Notes under the pieces: model-generated
The model's database searches: none
What the model was told of the DNA's origin: nothing
The model's input: only the letters and a program-made list of their open reading frames with translations
Made by a program: the position numbers and the translations under genes
In this document: positions 16,636 through 26,554 of the stretch, one piece after another
How the letters are laid out: each line of letters opens with the position of its first letter
Numbering within the stretch: the first letter of the stretch is position 1
Assembly (NCBI RefSeq): GCF_900187965.1
Contig: NZ_FZNL01000001.1
Coordinates: 124,001 to 188,000 of the forward strand
Source: Flavobacterium sp. ov086
GTDB taxonomy: Bacteria > Bacteroidota > Bacteroidia > Flavobacteriales > Flavobacteriaceae
Direction: 5' to 3'
DNA: 64,000 nucleotides

Positions 16636-16709
16636 CGGTCTGGACGGGACTCGAACCCGCGACCCCATGCGTGACAGGCATGTATTCTAACCAACTGAAC
16701 TACCAAACC
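16636..16709 (-). tRNA. tRNA-Asp (GUC), copy 2
   Basis: Same 74 bases as copy 1 (15996-16069), with anticodon GTC in loop CTGTCAC. The upstream flank differs except for the promoter boxes. The short downstream flank (GCAATATTGG, then terminator) is shared, so the duplicated unit covered tRNA plus terminator. Confidence 0.95.
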
Positions 16710-16727
16710 TCTGCGTTATTGCGGTTG

Positions 16728-16757
16728 CAAAGATAGTACAGAATTTCGTTTCTGCAA
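16728..16757 (-). promoter_or_regulatory. promoter of tRNA-Asp copy 2
   Basis: Minus strand: TTG (16755-16757), 19-base spacer, TATCTTTG (16728-16735). Confidence 0.7.
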
Positions 16758-16795
16758 GTGTTTTGATAAAAAAAATTAAATATATTTTTAATTTA

Positions 16796-17722
16796 TTAGC
16801 CAAAGTTTTGTTTTTCAACTAAATATGTAGTCAATATTTTTTCGAAATTATCGCCCACATTCACCGGAACATACTTAATTTGGTTCTTTGCACAAGTTAA
16901 AGACAGTTTTTTAAAGTACTCTTCTGCCCTTTTTTCATATTCTACTTTTACATTATCGGCAAAAATAGATACTTCTTCGCCTGATTCTAAGTCAATAAAC
17001 TTTCGTGGTGCATTATCAAAGTCAAATTTAAGCTCGGTTTTATCATCTACAACATGAAATAAAACTACTTTATGTTTATTGTGTTTAAGATGTTGCAAAG
17101 CATTAAACAGCTTCTCATCATCTTCTGACTGAAACATATCGGTAAATAAAATAATCATCGAACGACGGTGCATTTTCTCTGCTATTTGATGCAGATATGT
17201 AATCGTGTCGGTCGTTTTTTTGACTTTTGGCTGCTGTAATAATTCTTCGAGCTTGTTCAAAAGCATTCTATGATGGCGATCACTTCCTTTCTCCGGAGCA
17301 TAATATTCATAACTGTCTGAGAAAACACTTAACCCCACGGCATCACGCTGTTTCTTTAAGATATTCATTAAAACTGCCGAAGCCAGAACCGCAAAACCAA
17401 TCTTCTTTTCATAAAAAGGCTGATTCGATTTTAGTTCAGGATAATGCATCGAAGACGAATTATCGACAATAAGATGACAACGTAAATTGGTTTCTTCCTC
17501 AAAACGTTTGGTGTACAAACGATCTGTTTTGGCAAATAATTTCCAGTCGATATGTTTGGTACTTTCTCCGGCATTATAGACTTTATGCTCGGCAAATTCG
17601 GCAGAAAATCCATGAAACGGACTTTTGTGCATTCCGGATATAAAACCTTCTACAACCTGATTTGCCAGCATTTCGAGATGCTGAAAACTGGAGACCTTCT
17701 CTATTTCCGTTTCAATTTTCAT
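16796..17722 (-). CDS. DUF58 domain protein (von Willebrand A-like)
   Basis: A 308-residue cytoplasmic protein. The N-terminal segment has HGFSAEFAEHKVYNAGESTK and HIDWKLFAKTDRLYTKRFEEE, the DUF58 signature. A vWA-like fold follows with the metal-site pattern IVDNSSSM (DxSxS) near residue 86. Such proteins usually accompany a MoxR ATPase in Bat-type operons, but none is present here. Its ATG overlaps the stop of the M1 aminopeptidase gene by four bases (ATGA), so the two are translationally coupled. Function unknown. Confidence 0.88.
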   Translation of the reverse strand: MKIETEIEKVSSFQHLEMLANQVVEGFISGMHKSPFHGFSAEFAEHKVYNAGESTKHIDWKLFAKTDRLYTKRFEEETNLRCHLIVDNSSSMHYPELKSNQPFYEKKIGFAVLASAVLMNILKKQRDAVGLSVFSDSYEYYAPEKGSDRHHRMLLNKLEELLQQPKVKKTTDTITYLHQIAEKMHRRSMIILFTDMFQSEDDEKLFNALQHLKHNKHKVVLFHVVDDKTELKFDFDNAPRKFIDLESGEEVSIFADNVKVEYEKRAEEYFKKLSLTCAKNQIKYVPVNVGDNFEKILTTYLVEKQNFG

Positions 17723-20295
17723 TCGGTTTCTTTTTTAATATTTTGTGCGCGATATAAAGCATCTGTTGCCTGAAATAATTTTCGTTTTAATATCGGACTA
17801 AAATTAGGGTTTTCTTTTAAGAATCGCTGTACTTCATCAAAAGCATATTTCGATGAATATTTTCCAACGGTATTACTAAGCCAATCCTTTGGAAAGAAAA
17901 TATCTCCTGTACGCTGAATTTCATCTACCAAATCTAATGAAAATCTAATATACTTTTGAGCACTTTCCTGACGTAATGGATGATGAAAATTTGCCAATCC
18001 CACAGAAACCCAAGCCTCTTTTTCTCTGTTTTTATCGTCTTTTAGAGATTCCATAAAAGCATTACGAACAGATTCGTCTTTTGACAAAGAAGGAAGCAAG
18101 AATTCAAATCGCTTTTGTTTGTCAGGATTTGTGATTGTCGTTCTGGTTTTATTTAAGATTTCATCTGCTTTTTCATGTTTGAATATTGCAAGATTCATGG
18201 CGATATTAGTATAATCGTCTTCATTTAATTTCAAACCCGGAATCACAATTTCTTTATTCCAAATCTGATATAATTTAGCTTTTGCCGAATCTGAATAAGC
18301 GATTGAACTAAATAAATTGAATAATGTCTTTTTGATATTGCTTGGTAAATCAACTTCTAAACGGGCGTACAAAACATCTTCAAGCTCTTTTTGTGCTTTG
18401 TTTTGTTGTTTTTCAGTCAGGAATTTCCAAAAAACAGCACTGGTTTGATTTGTAATTATTTTTAAAACTAATTCGTTTTGTTCCGTCTGAATTCCTTTTG
18501 TAAAACAATCAAAAGCTTTATCCGGAGAAACATTTCCAATCAGCATATTTTCATAAAGATTGCTGTAAGCCGATGCTCTTGCAACCTCATCTTTCAAACT
18601 CGAAATAGAATTTAAATTATTCCCGTCAAGCGGAAAAACTCCATATCCAAAACCATTATAATTGTAAATGATATTTAAAGGTTTCTGAAGTCCAATTGCT
18701 TCTTTTAAAGAAAGGCTTCTATCTTTAATAGTAACATCAATAACCTTTACATTATCCGAATAAACCAAACCAATCTGAAAAACCTGAGGCCAGATATTAT
18801 CTGATTTATCTTCTGCTTTTTGCTGAATCTCGAACTTTTTAATTTGGTTTTTAGCATCGTATTCTATTTTATCGGTAAAAATTGCTCTTCCGGATTTATT
18901 CACCCAAACTTTACTCCATTTTTGCATATCGAGTGGCGTTTCGGCATCGAGAATTTCTACCAGATTATTCCAATCAGCATTGTCGTTGGCGTATTTTTTA
19001 ATGTATTTTTCGATTCCCTTCTGAAAAGCTTCCTTTCCCATCGAAGCTTCTAATTGACGCATCATAATGGGCGCTTTGTTGTAAATAATACTTCCGTAAA
19101 GCGAACCTGCATCTTTCAAATTGGCTAAATTTTGCTTTATGGGATGTGTGCCCAACGAACGATCTTCCGCGTAAGCGTTTGCATAATGTGCCGCAAAAAA
19201 CTGTAAATTATGATTGATTTTCGGGAAAATCGGATTCATGATTTTGTCTGCCATAAAATTCGCAAACACTTCTTTCATCCACACATCATCAAACCATTTC
19301 ATGGTCACTAAATCGCCAAACCACATGTGCGAAGTTTCATGCGCAATTAATTTCGCACGATCAAGTTTCTCACTATCTGTGGCGCTGTTATCCAAGAACA
19401 AGCTCGATTCTTTATATTGAATAGCTCCAACATGTTCCATTCCGCCATATTGAAAAACGGGAATCGAAGCAAAATCCAACTTCTGAAAAGGAAAAGGATA
19501 ATTGGTATATTTTTCTAAAAAGTCCAACGATTGTTGGTGTAACTTGAAGATTGTATCCGTACTTACTTGTATCTTCTCCGGATTGTTTTCGCGATACAAC
19601 ATTGTCATTTCGAGATTTCCTGGTTTCTCTGTTATGCTTTTAAATTTTCCTGCAACGAACGAGAACAAATACGTACTCATTTTATCCGATTCTTTAAAAG
19701 TATAGGCTGTAAAATCACCTTTTTCTACTTTCTCTTTCACATCGGCACCAGCCAAAACAGACCAATCTTTTGGAACTGTCAAACTCAATTTGTAAGTCGC
19801 TTTAATATCCGGCTGATCAAAACACGGAAACAAGGTACTCGCACGATCAGGAACTAATAAAGTGTATAAAAAATCATCATTTCTATTTAAAGATAAATTG
19901 CCTGCAATAAAAGAAATTACGATGATGTTTTTTCCTGAAACCAAAGCCGATGGAACAATTACAATATGTCCTTTTTCAGGAACAATTGCGATGCTTTTTC
20001 CATTACTTTCTATTGTTTTTATATTTTGAATTTTCTCTTTAAAATCTAAATATAAAGGTTCGCTCAAATCAGATATTGTCAAATTCAAATTAAGATTCGA
20101 ATTAATATCTTGTTGTTTCTCTGTCGGAATTTCAAACGAAAGCCCATAAGTTACATTAGAGATTTGATGTTTTCGAAAACGCGCCAATTGTTCTGAAACA
20201 CCGTTATCTAAAACCAAATTTTCTTTTTGTTTAGCTTGGGAGAAAACAGTTGTAATGAATGTAAAAAAACAAAGAAAGCTGTAGAAAATTTTCAT
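17719..20295 (-). CDS. M1 family metallo-aminopeptidase, exported
   Basis: An 858-residue zinc aminopeptidase. The start is the ATG at 20293-20295 (MKIFYSFLCFFTFITTVFSQ), which gives a signal peptide ending in FSQ. An upstream frame to 20349 only adds repeat-derived residues. The zinc-site HETSH is at residues 319-323, with the downstream Glu in WMKEVFANF, and the exopeptidase motif GGMEH lies about 30 residues earlier. The long C-terminal helical domain is complete. Predicted periplasmic or surface peptide breakdown. It is cotranscribed with the DUF58 gene through an ATGA overlap. Confidence 0.93.
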   Translation of the reverse strand: MKIFYSFLCFFTFITTVFSQAKQKENLVLDNGVSEQLARFRKHQISNVTYGLSFEIPTEKQQDINSNLNLNLTISDLSEPLYLDFKEKIQNIKTIESNGKSIAIVPEKGHIVIVPSALVSGKNIIVISFIAGNLSLNRNDDFLYTLLVPDRASTLFPCFDQPDIKATYKLSLTVPKDWSVLAGADVKEKVEKGDFTAYTFKESDKMSTYLFSFVAGKFKSITEKPGNLEMTMLYRENNPEKIQVSTDTIFKLHQQSLDFLEKYTNYPFPFQKLDFASIPVFQYGGMEHVGAIQYKESSLFLDNSATDSEKLDRAKLIAHETSHMWFGDLVTMKWFDDVWMKEVFANFMADKIMNPIFPKINHNLQFFAAHYANAYAEDRSLGTHPIKQNLANLKDAGSLYGSIIYNKAPIMMRQLEASMGKEAFQKGIEKYIKKYANDNADWNNLVEILDAETPLDMQKWSKVWVNKSGRAIFTDKIEYDAKNQIKKFEIQQKAEDKSDNIWPQVFQIGLVYSDNVKVIDVTIKDRSLSLKEAIGLQKPLNIIYNYNGFGYGVFPLDGNNLNSISSLKDEVARASAYSNLYENMLIGNVSPDKAFDCFTKGIQTEQNELVLKIITNQTSAVFWKFLTEKQQNKAQKELEDVLYARLEVDLPSNIKKTLFNLFSSIAYSDSAKAKLYQIWNKEIVIPGLKLNEDDYTNIAMNLAIFKHEKADEILNKTRTTITNPDKQKRFEFLLPSLSKDESVRNAFMESLKDDKNREKEAWVSVGLANFHHPLRQESAQKYIRFSLDLVDEIQRTGDIFFPKDWLSNTVGKYSSKYAFDEVQRFLKENPNFSPILKRKLFQATDALYRAQNIKKETE

Positions 20296-20518
20296 TTTTA
20301 AAGGAATGTTAGATCTGTAAAAATAAAAAAAGTTTGCCACGAATTTCACGAATTAACACTAATTAAAATTGAATATAATTTTTAGGCACTCCCGATAGTT
20401 ATCGGGATAAAATGATTTTTTAATCTGTGAGAATCATCTAATCTGTGGCAAACTTTTTAAGCAGCATCAAAATAAATAATTCCAGAAAATTTGTGCAATT
20501 AGTGGCAAAAAAACCAAA
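20296..20518. repeat. GCCACGAATT repeat and GATAGTTATC palindrome
   Basis: Gene-free spacer with a GCCACGAATTTCACGAATTA unit (20336-20355) and TCCCGATAGTTATCGGGA (20390-20407). It also has an ATCTGTG...ATCTGTGGCAAAC pair. The same family flanks 34186-34280, 40755-40855, 54970-55330 and 62020-62310. Confidence 0.6.
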
Positions 20519-20548
20519 TAAAAAAGGTTTGACTTTCGCCAAACCTTC
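20519..20548 (-). terminator. terminator of trxA
   Basis: Minus-strand stem AAGGTTTG / CAAACCTT with an 8-base loop and T run, 25 bases past the trxA stop. Confidence 0.75.
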
Positions 20549-20572
20549 TTTATATAAATTATAATCTTACGA

Positions 20573-20890
20573 TTACAACAAAGCGTCTAAACTATCTGCG
20601 TAGGTTTGTTTAGGAGCAACTCCTACTTGTTTTCCTACTACTTCACCGTTATGAAAAACCAAAACGGTTGGTATGTTACGCACACCATATTTTGCAGCAA
20701 ATTCTTGGTTTGCATCAACATCAACTTTACCAACAACAACTTTACCTGCGTATTCGTTGCTTAGTTCGTCAATGATTGGACCAACCATTCTACAAGGACC
20801 GCACCATGCTGCCCAAAAATCTACCATTACTGGTTTATCTGATTTCAAAACTACTTCATCAAAAGTAGCATCTGTTATTGCTAATGCCAT
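20573..20890 (-). CDS. trxA: thioredoxin
   Basis: A 105-residue cytoplasmic thiol-disulfide oxidoreductase. The active site WCGPC puts the redox Cys at residues 30 and 33, within [15 protein letters not shown]. The cis-Pro loop NIPTVLVF is present, as is [12 protein letters not shown]. Length and start ([15 protein letters not shown]) match bacterial thioredoxin 1. Single gene with its own terminator. Confidence 0.97.
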   Translation of the reverse strand: MALAITDATFDEVVLKSDKPVMVDFWAAWCGPCRMVGPIIDELSNEYAGKVVVGKVDVDANQEFAAKYGVRNIPTVLVFHNGEVVGKQVGVAPKQTYADSLDALL

Positions 20891-21135
20891 AATTTCTTAT
20901 CTTTTTAAAATTATCGTCTGAATTGTTATGCTTCAAACTAGAGTACAAATTTAAAAATTAAATACAAATGAAACACCATTCCTAAATTAGTTTTCATTAT
21001 AAATGTATTGTCAATAATTATATTAACACGAAAAGTATTGTTTATAAGTTTTAACCTACAATCAGTTGAGGATCATCTTTTTATAAAATTGTCAGTATTT
21101 TACCTTATCTTTAATGATTCCGAAAACTCGTCCAG

Positions 21136-23595
21136 ATGAAAGCAATTTTACAACCACTAAAAAACTTTTTACAATCGGTTCGTTTTAAGAAATATGCCAA
21201 ACGTTTCGGCTTTTTTGTTTTGGGACTTATTGTTTTACTGCTTCTTGCGTGTGGTGGATTATCGATTTACTTCAATCAGAATAAAACCGAAATTATTGCG
21301 AAAGTTAACACCAAAATCAACGAGAACATAAACGGAAAATTTCATATTGGTGATTTTCATTATAAGTTTCTAACCGGTTTTCCCAATTTTACATTGGCTT
21401 TAAGAGATGTCGAAATCAAAGACAATCAATGGCAAACACACAAACATACGTTGCTCAACGCAAAAGAAATTGAAGTTCGATTGAACGTTTGGAGTTTATT
21501 GCAGCACGATATCAAAATCCATAAAATTCTCATTAACGACGCTAATATTTATGTTTATAAAGCCGAAAATGGCTATTCGAACGCAAACATCTTTAAACCC
21601 AAAAAGAAAAAAGATCCCAAAAATAAATCAGAAACCGAAACTACCGTTGACCAAATCGAACTCAGCGACGTTCACTTTATTCTCGACAATCGTTTGGGAC
21701 ATAAATTGTTTGATTTTGATGTTGCCGATCTAACTTCAAAAGTAGAATATGATGGCGATAATTGGCAAACCGATGTTTTTCTGGACACGCAAATCGCCAG
21801 TTTAGCTTTTAATACCGTACACGGAAGTTTTGCAAAACAAAAACAGCTCAAAGGCACTTTTGCGGTTTCTTATGATTCCGAAAAACAAAAAATTGATGTT
21901 GTAACTAAAGGTCTCAAAATTGGAACAGACGCTTTTGATATTACCGCTTATTTTAATTTAGCCAAAGGAAATGCGCTTTTCGGAATCAATATTGGGACTA
22001 CTATTTTATGGCAAAATGCTTCCAATTTATTATCGGCAAACATCAGTTCTAAGCTTAACCGATTTAATTTAAAAAAAGAAATCGATGTGAATTGCGACAT
22101 CAAAGGCGATTTTAATGCCGAAGGCGATCCCAGAATTGTAGTTCAGGCTGTGATAAAAAATAACGAACTCAGTATTCCGGACGGATTACTTACCGATTGT
22201 AGTTTTAAAGGCATTTTTACCAATAATTTTAAACCAAAAGAAGGTTTTAACGATGCAAATTCAGCTATTATTTTGAACCATTTTGTGTGTAATTATAAAA
22301 GTATACCACTTAAGATTCCGCAGTTGTCTATCAATAATCTCGAAAAACCATTGGCAACAGGTTATGTAAGTTCGGATTTTGATGTTACAAAACTAAATGA
22401 AGCAAGCAATGACAAATGGATTCAGTTTACTGAAGGTCACGCCACAGCAAATCTCAAATTTCAGTTTGATATCGTCGATTTGTTTATCACCAAACCTCGT
22501 TTTATAGGTGGTGTAAATGTTCAGAATGTGTCTTTTCATTTTATTCCGAAAAACATTCATGCCGAAAAAATCAACGTTCAGCTTGACTTTACCGAAAAGG
22601 CTTTGTTGATTAAAAAAATCACCTACAAACACAATAAAAATGCCTTTACTATTGAAGGCAAAATCGATAACTTCCTCAATTTGTATTATGATGCACCCGA
22701 AAAAATGGTTGTAAACTGGGATATTTACTGCCCAAATATCGATCTGAAACAATTTCTGGGCGTTTTGGCGAATTCGCAAAAAAACAAAGAAGCGCCTAAA
22801 AAAGCCACAATGTCGCATCAATTGCGAAATGCCATTGAAAAATGCATCGTAGATATCAATTTCAAAGCCGACAAAATCAATTACAATAAACTGACGGCAA
22901 CCAATACCAAAGCCGAAATCCAGATGATCGATTCCAAGCTTATTATCAAAAACGGTTCACTGCAAACTTCTGGCGGAAGCATTACTTTTAGTACCATCGT
23001 TGCGCCAAATGGCAACAATTTCAATTTTAGTTCGAATGCACAGGTAAATCGGGTTGATATTGCGAGTTTTCTAAGATCGTTTAACAACTTCGGAATCAAG
23101 TCTTTTTCTTCAAATAACATCAAAGGAAAACTCAGCAGCACCGCAAATGTCACCGGATTAATTAATAGTAAAGGCGAATTGATTACGAATTCTATGCACG
23201 GAAAACTGGTTTTTAATGTCAATCAGGGCGCTTTGCTCAACTTTGAACCTATTGTTAAAATTGGGAAATTTGCGTTTCCGTTTCGCGATGTCAAGAACAT
23301 AACTTTTAGTGATTTGTCCGGAAACCTCAACATGCGCGGTGAACAAGTCGACGTCAATAATCTAACCATAAGTTCCAGCGTCCTTAACTTCGACGTCAAC
23401 GGAATTTACTCTTTTGGACGAGGCACCAATCTTGCCCTCACAATCCCGCTCCGAAACTCTAAAAACGACGCCAAACTAGCCTCCAAAGCCGAACGCGACG
23501 CCGTTCGCGACCGCGGAATTGTTCTGCATTTGATTGCATTAGATGATGAAGGAAAAATGAAAATTAAATGGGGGAAGAAGGATAAAGAAAAGTGA
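21136..23595 (+). CDS. AsmA-family protein
   Basis: An 819-residue envelope protein with one N-terminal membrane helix (about residues 26-47, FFVLGLIVLLLLACGGLSIYF) and a long beta-rich periplasmic part. It begins with the AsmA-like motif NGKFHIGDFHYKFLTGFPNF and ends with an AsmA C-terminal-like domain (GKLVFNVNQGALLNFEPI; LSGNLNMRGEQVDVNN). AsmA-like proteins are known or proposed to move phospholipid between membranes. The end is rich in Lys and cytosolic-looking, as is common. It stands alone, with no obvious promoter in 20891-21135 by motif. Confidence 0.85.
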   Translation: MKAILQPLKNFLQSVRFKKYAKRFGFFVLGLIVLLLLACGGLSIYFNQNKTEIIAKVNTKINENINGKFHIGDFHYKFLTGFPNFTLALRDVEIKDNQWQTHKHTLLNAKEIEVRLNVWSLLQHDIKIHKILINDANIYVYKAENGYSNANIFKPKKKKDPKNKSETETTVDQIELSDVHFILDNRLGHKLFDFDVADLTSKVEYDGDNWQTDVFLDTQIASLAFNTVHGSFAKQKQLKGTFAVSYDSEKQKIDVVTKGLKIGTDAFDITAYFNLAKGNALFGINIGTTILWQNASNLLSANISSKLNRFNLKKEIDVNCDIKGDFNAEGDPRIVVQAVIKNNELSIPDGLLTDCSFKGIFTNNFKPKEGFNDANSAIILNHFVCNYKSIPLKIPQLSINNLEKPLATGYVSSDFDVTKLNEASNDKWIQFTEGHATANLKFQFDIVDLFITKPRFIGGVNVQNVSFHFIPKNIHAEKINVQLDFTEKALLIKKITYKHNKNAFTIEGKIDNFLNLYYDAPEKMVVNWDIYCPNIDLKQFLGVLANSQKNKEAPKKATMSHQLRNAIEKCIVDINFKADKINYNKLTATNTKAEIQMIDSKLIIKNGSLQTSGGSITFSTIVAPNGNNFNFSSNAQVNRVDIASFLRSFNNFGIKSFSSNNIKGKLSSTANVTGLINSKGELITNSMHGKLVFNVNQGALLNFEPIVKIGKFAFPFRDVKNITFSDLSGNLNMRGEQVDVNNLTISSSVLNFDVNGIYSFGRGTNLALTIPLRNSKNDAKLASKAERDAVRDRGIVLHLIALDDEGKMKIKWGKKDKEK

Positions 23596-23979
23596 TTTTA
23601 CCACATAATAAACACAAACTCATCTCAATCTTGTCATTCTGAGGAACGAAGAATCACACTAGAAACTTACCCAATCTTGTCTAACACGAACTAGATAACA
23701 ACCGCTAATCAACCAATCTTGTCATTTCGATGCAAGGAAACCCGAGCGATAGCGAACAGACGAAGTAAATCCTCGCAAGAAACGCTACAAAGATTTGCTT
23801 TTTTTGGAATTTGGTCCCGAAGCCTCGGGATATAAATTGGAATTTCTTGAAGCTATTTCCTGCTCTCCACTATATCTTTTATGGCTCCCGATAGCTATCG
23901 GGACCGCCACAAAAGGATGCCGTTCCTATCAGGGCTATGGCTTTTGGTTTCATAAGAACTTTATCTTATTCCAGATAGT
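23596..23979. repeat. repeat-filled spacer
   Basis: No gene. It contains GTCATTCTGAGGAACGAAGA (23632 on) and GTCATTTCGATGCAAGG (23721 on). A 32-bp block, ACCCGAGCGATAGCGAACAG plus 12 bases (23740-23771), recurs exactly at 63422-63453. A CCCGAAGCCTCGGGA element lies at about 23817-23831, and a perfect GATAGCTATC palindrome at 23886-23903. Confidence 0.7.
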
Positions 23980-24268
23980 TTAAACAAAGTATATTGACAA
24001 GATTCCCAAAATGAATATTAAAACAATCATCGCAATTCCCACCTCGTTAATTCTTGAAACTCGCTGTTCAAAATTCTTTTTAAATGACAATACAGCTGGC
24101 ACGAAAAATAAGTTTATTAAAATACTAAATGGCAAAATCCAGTAAGAAGCACCAGCAGGACCACCATGCGAAAGAATTATAGAAACCGAAATTGGTATAA
24201 GATAGATATTTACAATTAATGATTAAAATCGTAATTACTTTATTTCTTTTACTTGTCATGTATTTCAT
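23980..24268 (-). pseudogene. frameshifted small membrane protein
   Basis: On the minus strand an ATG at 24266-24268 opens MKYMTSKRNKVITILII. A good membrane-protein frame, shifted by one base, then runs on. It reads from about 24216 to the TAA at 23980-23982 (IPISVSIILSHGGPAGASYW, SILINLFFVPAVLSF, IAMIVLIFILGILSIYF). No start codon exists in that second frame after its own upstream stop, so an indel near 24215-24225 has split a roughly 95-residue, three-helix protein. Family not recognised. Either a real pseudogene or a sequencing error. Confidence 0.55.
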
Positions 24269-24341
24269 ACTTTAGAAACTATTATTAATTGGCGCTAATT
24301 ATACATATTTATTAGTAAGAATAAAGCTATATTTACAGACT

Positions 24342-24560
24342 ATGAATATCAAAGAAAAATTCGGTTTTGAAGTGAAAGAACGTCAACAACAAAAAGGATA
24401 CTCAATAGATTATTTAGCCAATATTTCTAATATTGACAGAACTTACATCTCTGATATAGAAAAGGGAAAAAGAAATGTCTCAATAGAAATTATAGAAAAA
24501 ATACTTTCCGCCCTTGATACTGATTTTGGAGCTTTTTTTAATAATAAAATTTTTAAGTAA
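24342..24560 (+). CDS. XRE/C-protein-like HTH regulator 1
   Basis: A 72-residue single HTH-domain protein. The core IDRTYISDIEKGKRNVSIEI is the pattern seen in controller (C) proteins of restriction-modification systems. It is clearly homologous to regulator 2 at 26547-26753, and the two bracket the nuclease-helicase gene. It converges on that gene, with only 14 bases between stops. The C-terminus (GAFFNNKIFK) is looser than in regulator 2. Confidence 0.8.
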   Translation: MNIKEKFGFEVKERQQQKGYSIDYLANISNIDRTYISDIEKGKRNVSIEIIEKILSALDTDFGAFFNNKIFK

Positions 24561-24574
24561 ATAAAAGAAAGGAT

Positions 24575-26554
24575 CTATATCTCTTCAATCCCTAATGATT
24601 TAAAGAATTCAAAAGTTCCATCATACATAAATTCTGATCTCGTAACATCTTCATTATTCCCAAACGGAATATAAATTACCATTCCTTGTCTTGCTCTAGT
24701 TAACAAAACTCTATAAGAATTAATCAAGTAATTTATAATTTCTTGGCTATTAATATTTTGCCATTTCGTTCCTTTAAATTTTCTATAATTCCATTGATTA
24801 TTATGGTAAAATAAATCTCCATCCCAAGCAACACAAGTCCAATCTAATTCTAATCCTTGTATATCAAATTCGGTAGCTACCTCTTCAAGAAAATAAGATG
24901 AACGAATATCATCTTTATCATTTAAAAACCAAATTGGCGCATCTATTTTAGCTTTTACATTTAATCCAAAAGGTCTTAAACGAATTCCTCCAGATGAAGC
25001 TACAACTCCAATTCTTTCAGATCCTTTAGCGGAAATTCTCAACCAATTTCTAGCTTTATCTAAATCACGAGTTATTTTTATTGGATAAGATTCTTTAATA
25101 AATAACTCATAGATTTGTTTAGCGTTTTCAATATTATTATTTATTATTTCTTGAATAAAACTAGATAATTGAGCACTTCTAAATGATCTTAATGAAACTG
25201 ATAAATGCAATTCATCTTTCTTTAGAGCTTTCTTGTCATTTAAAATTAACAAAGCTTCTTTGTCTTTGATATAGTTTTCATCTTCAACAATTTTAGAAGA
25301 ATAGTAGATATCCCAATCCTGAAACTTATTTGAAAAAGGTCTAATCCATTCTTCTAAACCTGCTTCTCCTGTATTTATTTCTTGTCCTCCTCCAATTAAA
25401 CAAACAATTGTACACCAATCTTCATGTCTGTTCATTACTTCAATAAGAAATTCGGGCTCTGATTTATCAAAATCTGAAATCCCTTTATTTCTTTTCATAA
25501 AACTTGAAGCTTGTTCTTTTGTCCATGCTCTTTGAGCTTCATCAAAAATGGTTACTTTTTCAATTGGAGCTTTTTCATCTTTTATTGAATCATCTCTAAA
25601 ATGATGAATATTTTGGATAAAAGATTTTACATGAGATATTGCCGAAGATTTGGTAATAATTAAATTTTCCTCTTTAGCAGTTTTAACTTTATCTCTAGCC
25701 AAAGCTTCTTTTAGAACATCTACTAAAGGACCATTTCCTGAAAGAAAAACAGCATGTTCTTCCTCTTCATAATTTGAACGTAAGTTAGCAATATTTAATC
25801 CTGCTAATGTTTTTCCTGCACCAGGAACTCCGGTGATAAAGCAAATTGATTTTCTACTTTTATTTTTTGAATAATCTATAATTTCAGAAATACATTGTGA
25901 AGTAACAGATAAATTTTCCGCACCTGAATCACTTCTTGATATTTCAGAAACATTATGTTTTTTATATAAAGCTGTTGCCGCTTCTATAATTGTTGGTGTC
26001 GGCTTATATATCGAATTTTCCCAATTTTCAACGTTTATTATTTCCGAACTTTTAAATTCTGATAAAGTCTTAGATATTACTTCTGATAAATTATTTTCAT
26101 TTGCTACAATTGTTTCGTATAAATTATCAAGAGATTTTTTATAGATATTACTAACATTACTTGCTTTATCTGCAACTAAAATTGGTATGATAATTTTCTT
26201 ATGACTTCCTTCATGAAAATTATTCAAATCTAATCCATAATCAAAAGCTTGATCTTTTGCATATTTATCATAATCTTTTGAACCAATCTTGAATTCTAAA
26301 ACAAAGATGCAATTATCAATAATTAAAATATTATCAACTCTTTTACCCATTCTCGGAATTGTAAACTCAAAATAAACCCTTCCTTTAAAACTTAAAATTG
26401 TCTGTTTTAAAATTTTAATTTGACTTTGCCATGCATTAGATTGCTGAATAGTCAATTTATTTAAATCATATCCACCAGAAATTTTTCCAAAAATATTGTC
26501 TCCATCTTCGATACAGAAATCGTAAATAGAATTCACATAATAAGCCCTATTCAT
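24575..26554 (-). CDS. PD-(D/E)XK-like nuclease + DUF2075 helicase protein
   Basis: A 659-residue protein. Start: ATG at 26552-26554, overlapping the stop of the XRE gene by 8 bases. Residues about 55-130 show a nuclease-like core, GKRVDNILII...FVLEFKIG, with Asp74 and the Glu87-x-Lys89 pair. From about residue 235 there is an SF1-type helicase/ATPase of the DUF2075 family. It has Walker A ITGVPGAGKT (240-249), Walker B VTIFDEAQRAW, a motif III-like LIGGGQEINTG, and a C-terminal YRVLLTRARQGMVIYIP (motif VI type). It probably acts on nucleic acid as a defence or repair enzyme. It is AT-rich like its islet neighbours. The nuclease assignment is by motif only. Confidence 0.75.
   Translation of the reverse strand: MNRAYYVNSIYDFCIEDGDNIFGKISGGYDLNKLTIQQSNAWQSQIKILKQTILSFKGRVYFEFTIPRMGKRVDNILIIDNCIFVLEFKIGSKDYDKYAKDQAFDYGLDLNNFHEGSHKKIIIPILVADKASNVSNIYKKSLDNLYETIVANENNLSEVISKTLSEFKSSEIINVENWENSIYKPTPTIIEAATALYKKHNVSEISRSDSGAENLSVTSQCISEIIDYSKNKSRKSICFITGVPGAGKTLAGLNIANLRSNYEEEEHAVFLSGNGPLVDVLKEALARDKVKTAKEENLIITKSSAISHVKSFIQNIHHFRDDSIKDEKAPIEKVTIFDEAQRAWTKEQASSFMKRNKGISDFDKSEPEFLIEVMNRHEDWCTIVCLIGGGQEINTGEAGLEEWIRPFSNKFQDWDIYYSSKIVEDENYIKDKEALLILNDKKALKKDELHLSVSLRSFRSAQLSSFIQEIINNNIENAKQIYELFIKESYPIKITRDLDKARNWLRISAKGSERIGVVASSGGIRLRPFGLNVKAKIDAPIWFLNDKDDIRSSYFLEEVATEFDIQGLELDWTCVAWDGDLFYHNNQWNYRKFKGTKWQNINSQEIINYLINSYRVLLTRARQGMVIYIPFGNNEDVTRSEFMYDGTFEFFKSLGIEEI

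Noticed and set aside
16796..20295. Bat-type MoxR/DUF58/vWA operon
   Set aside because: Only the DUF58 protein is present. The partner is an M1 aminopeptidase and there is no MoxR ATPase or BatA/B gene nearby.
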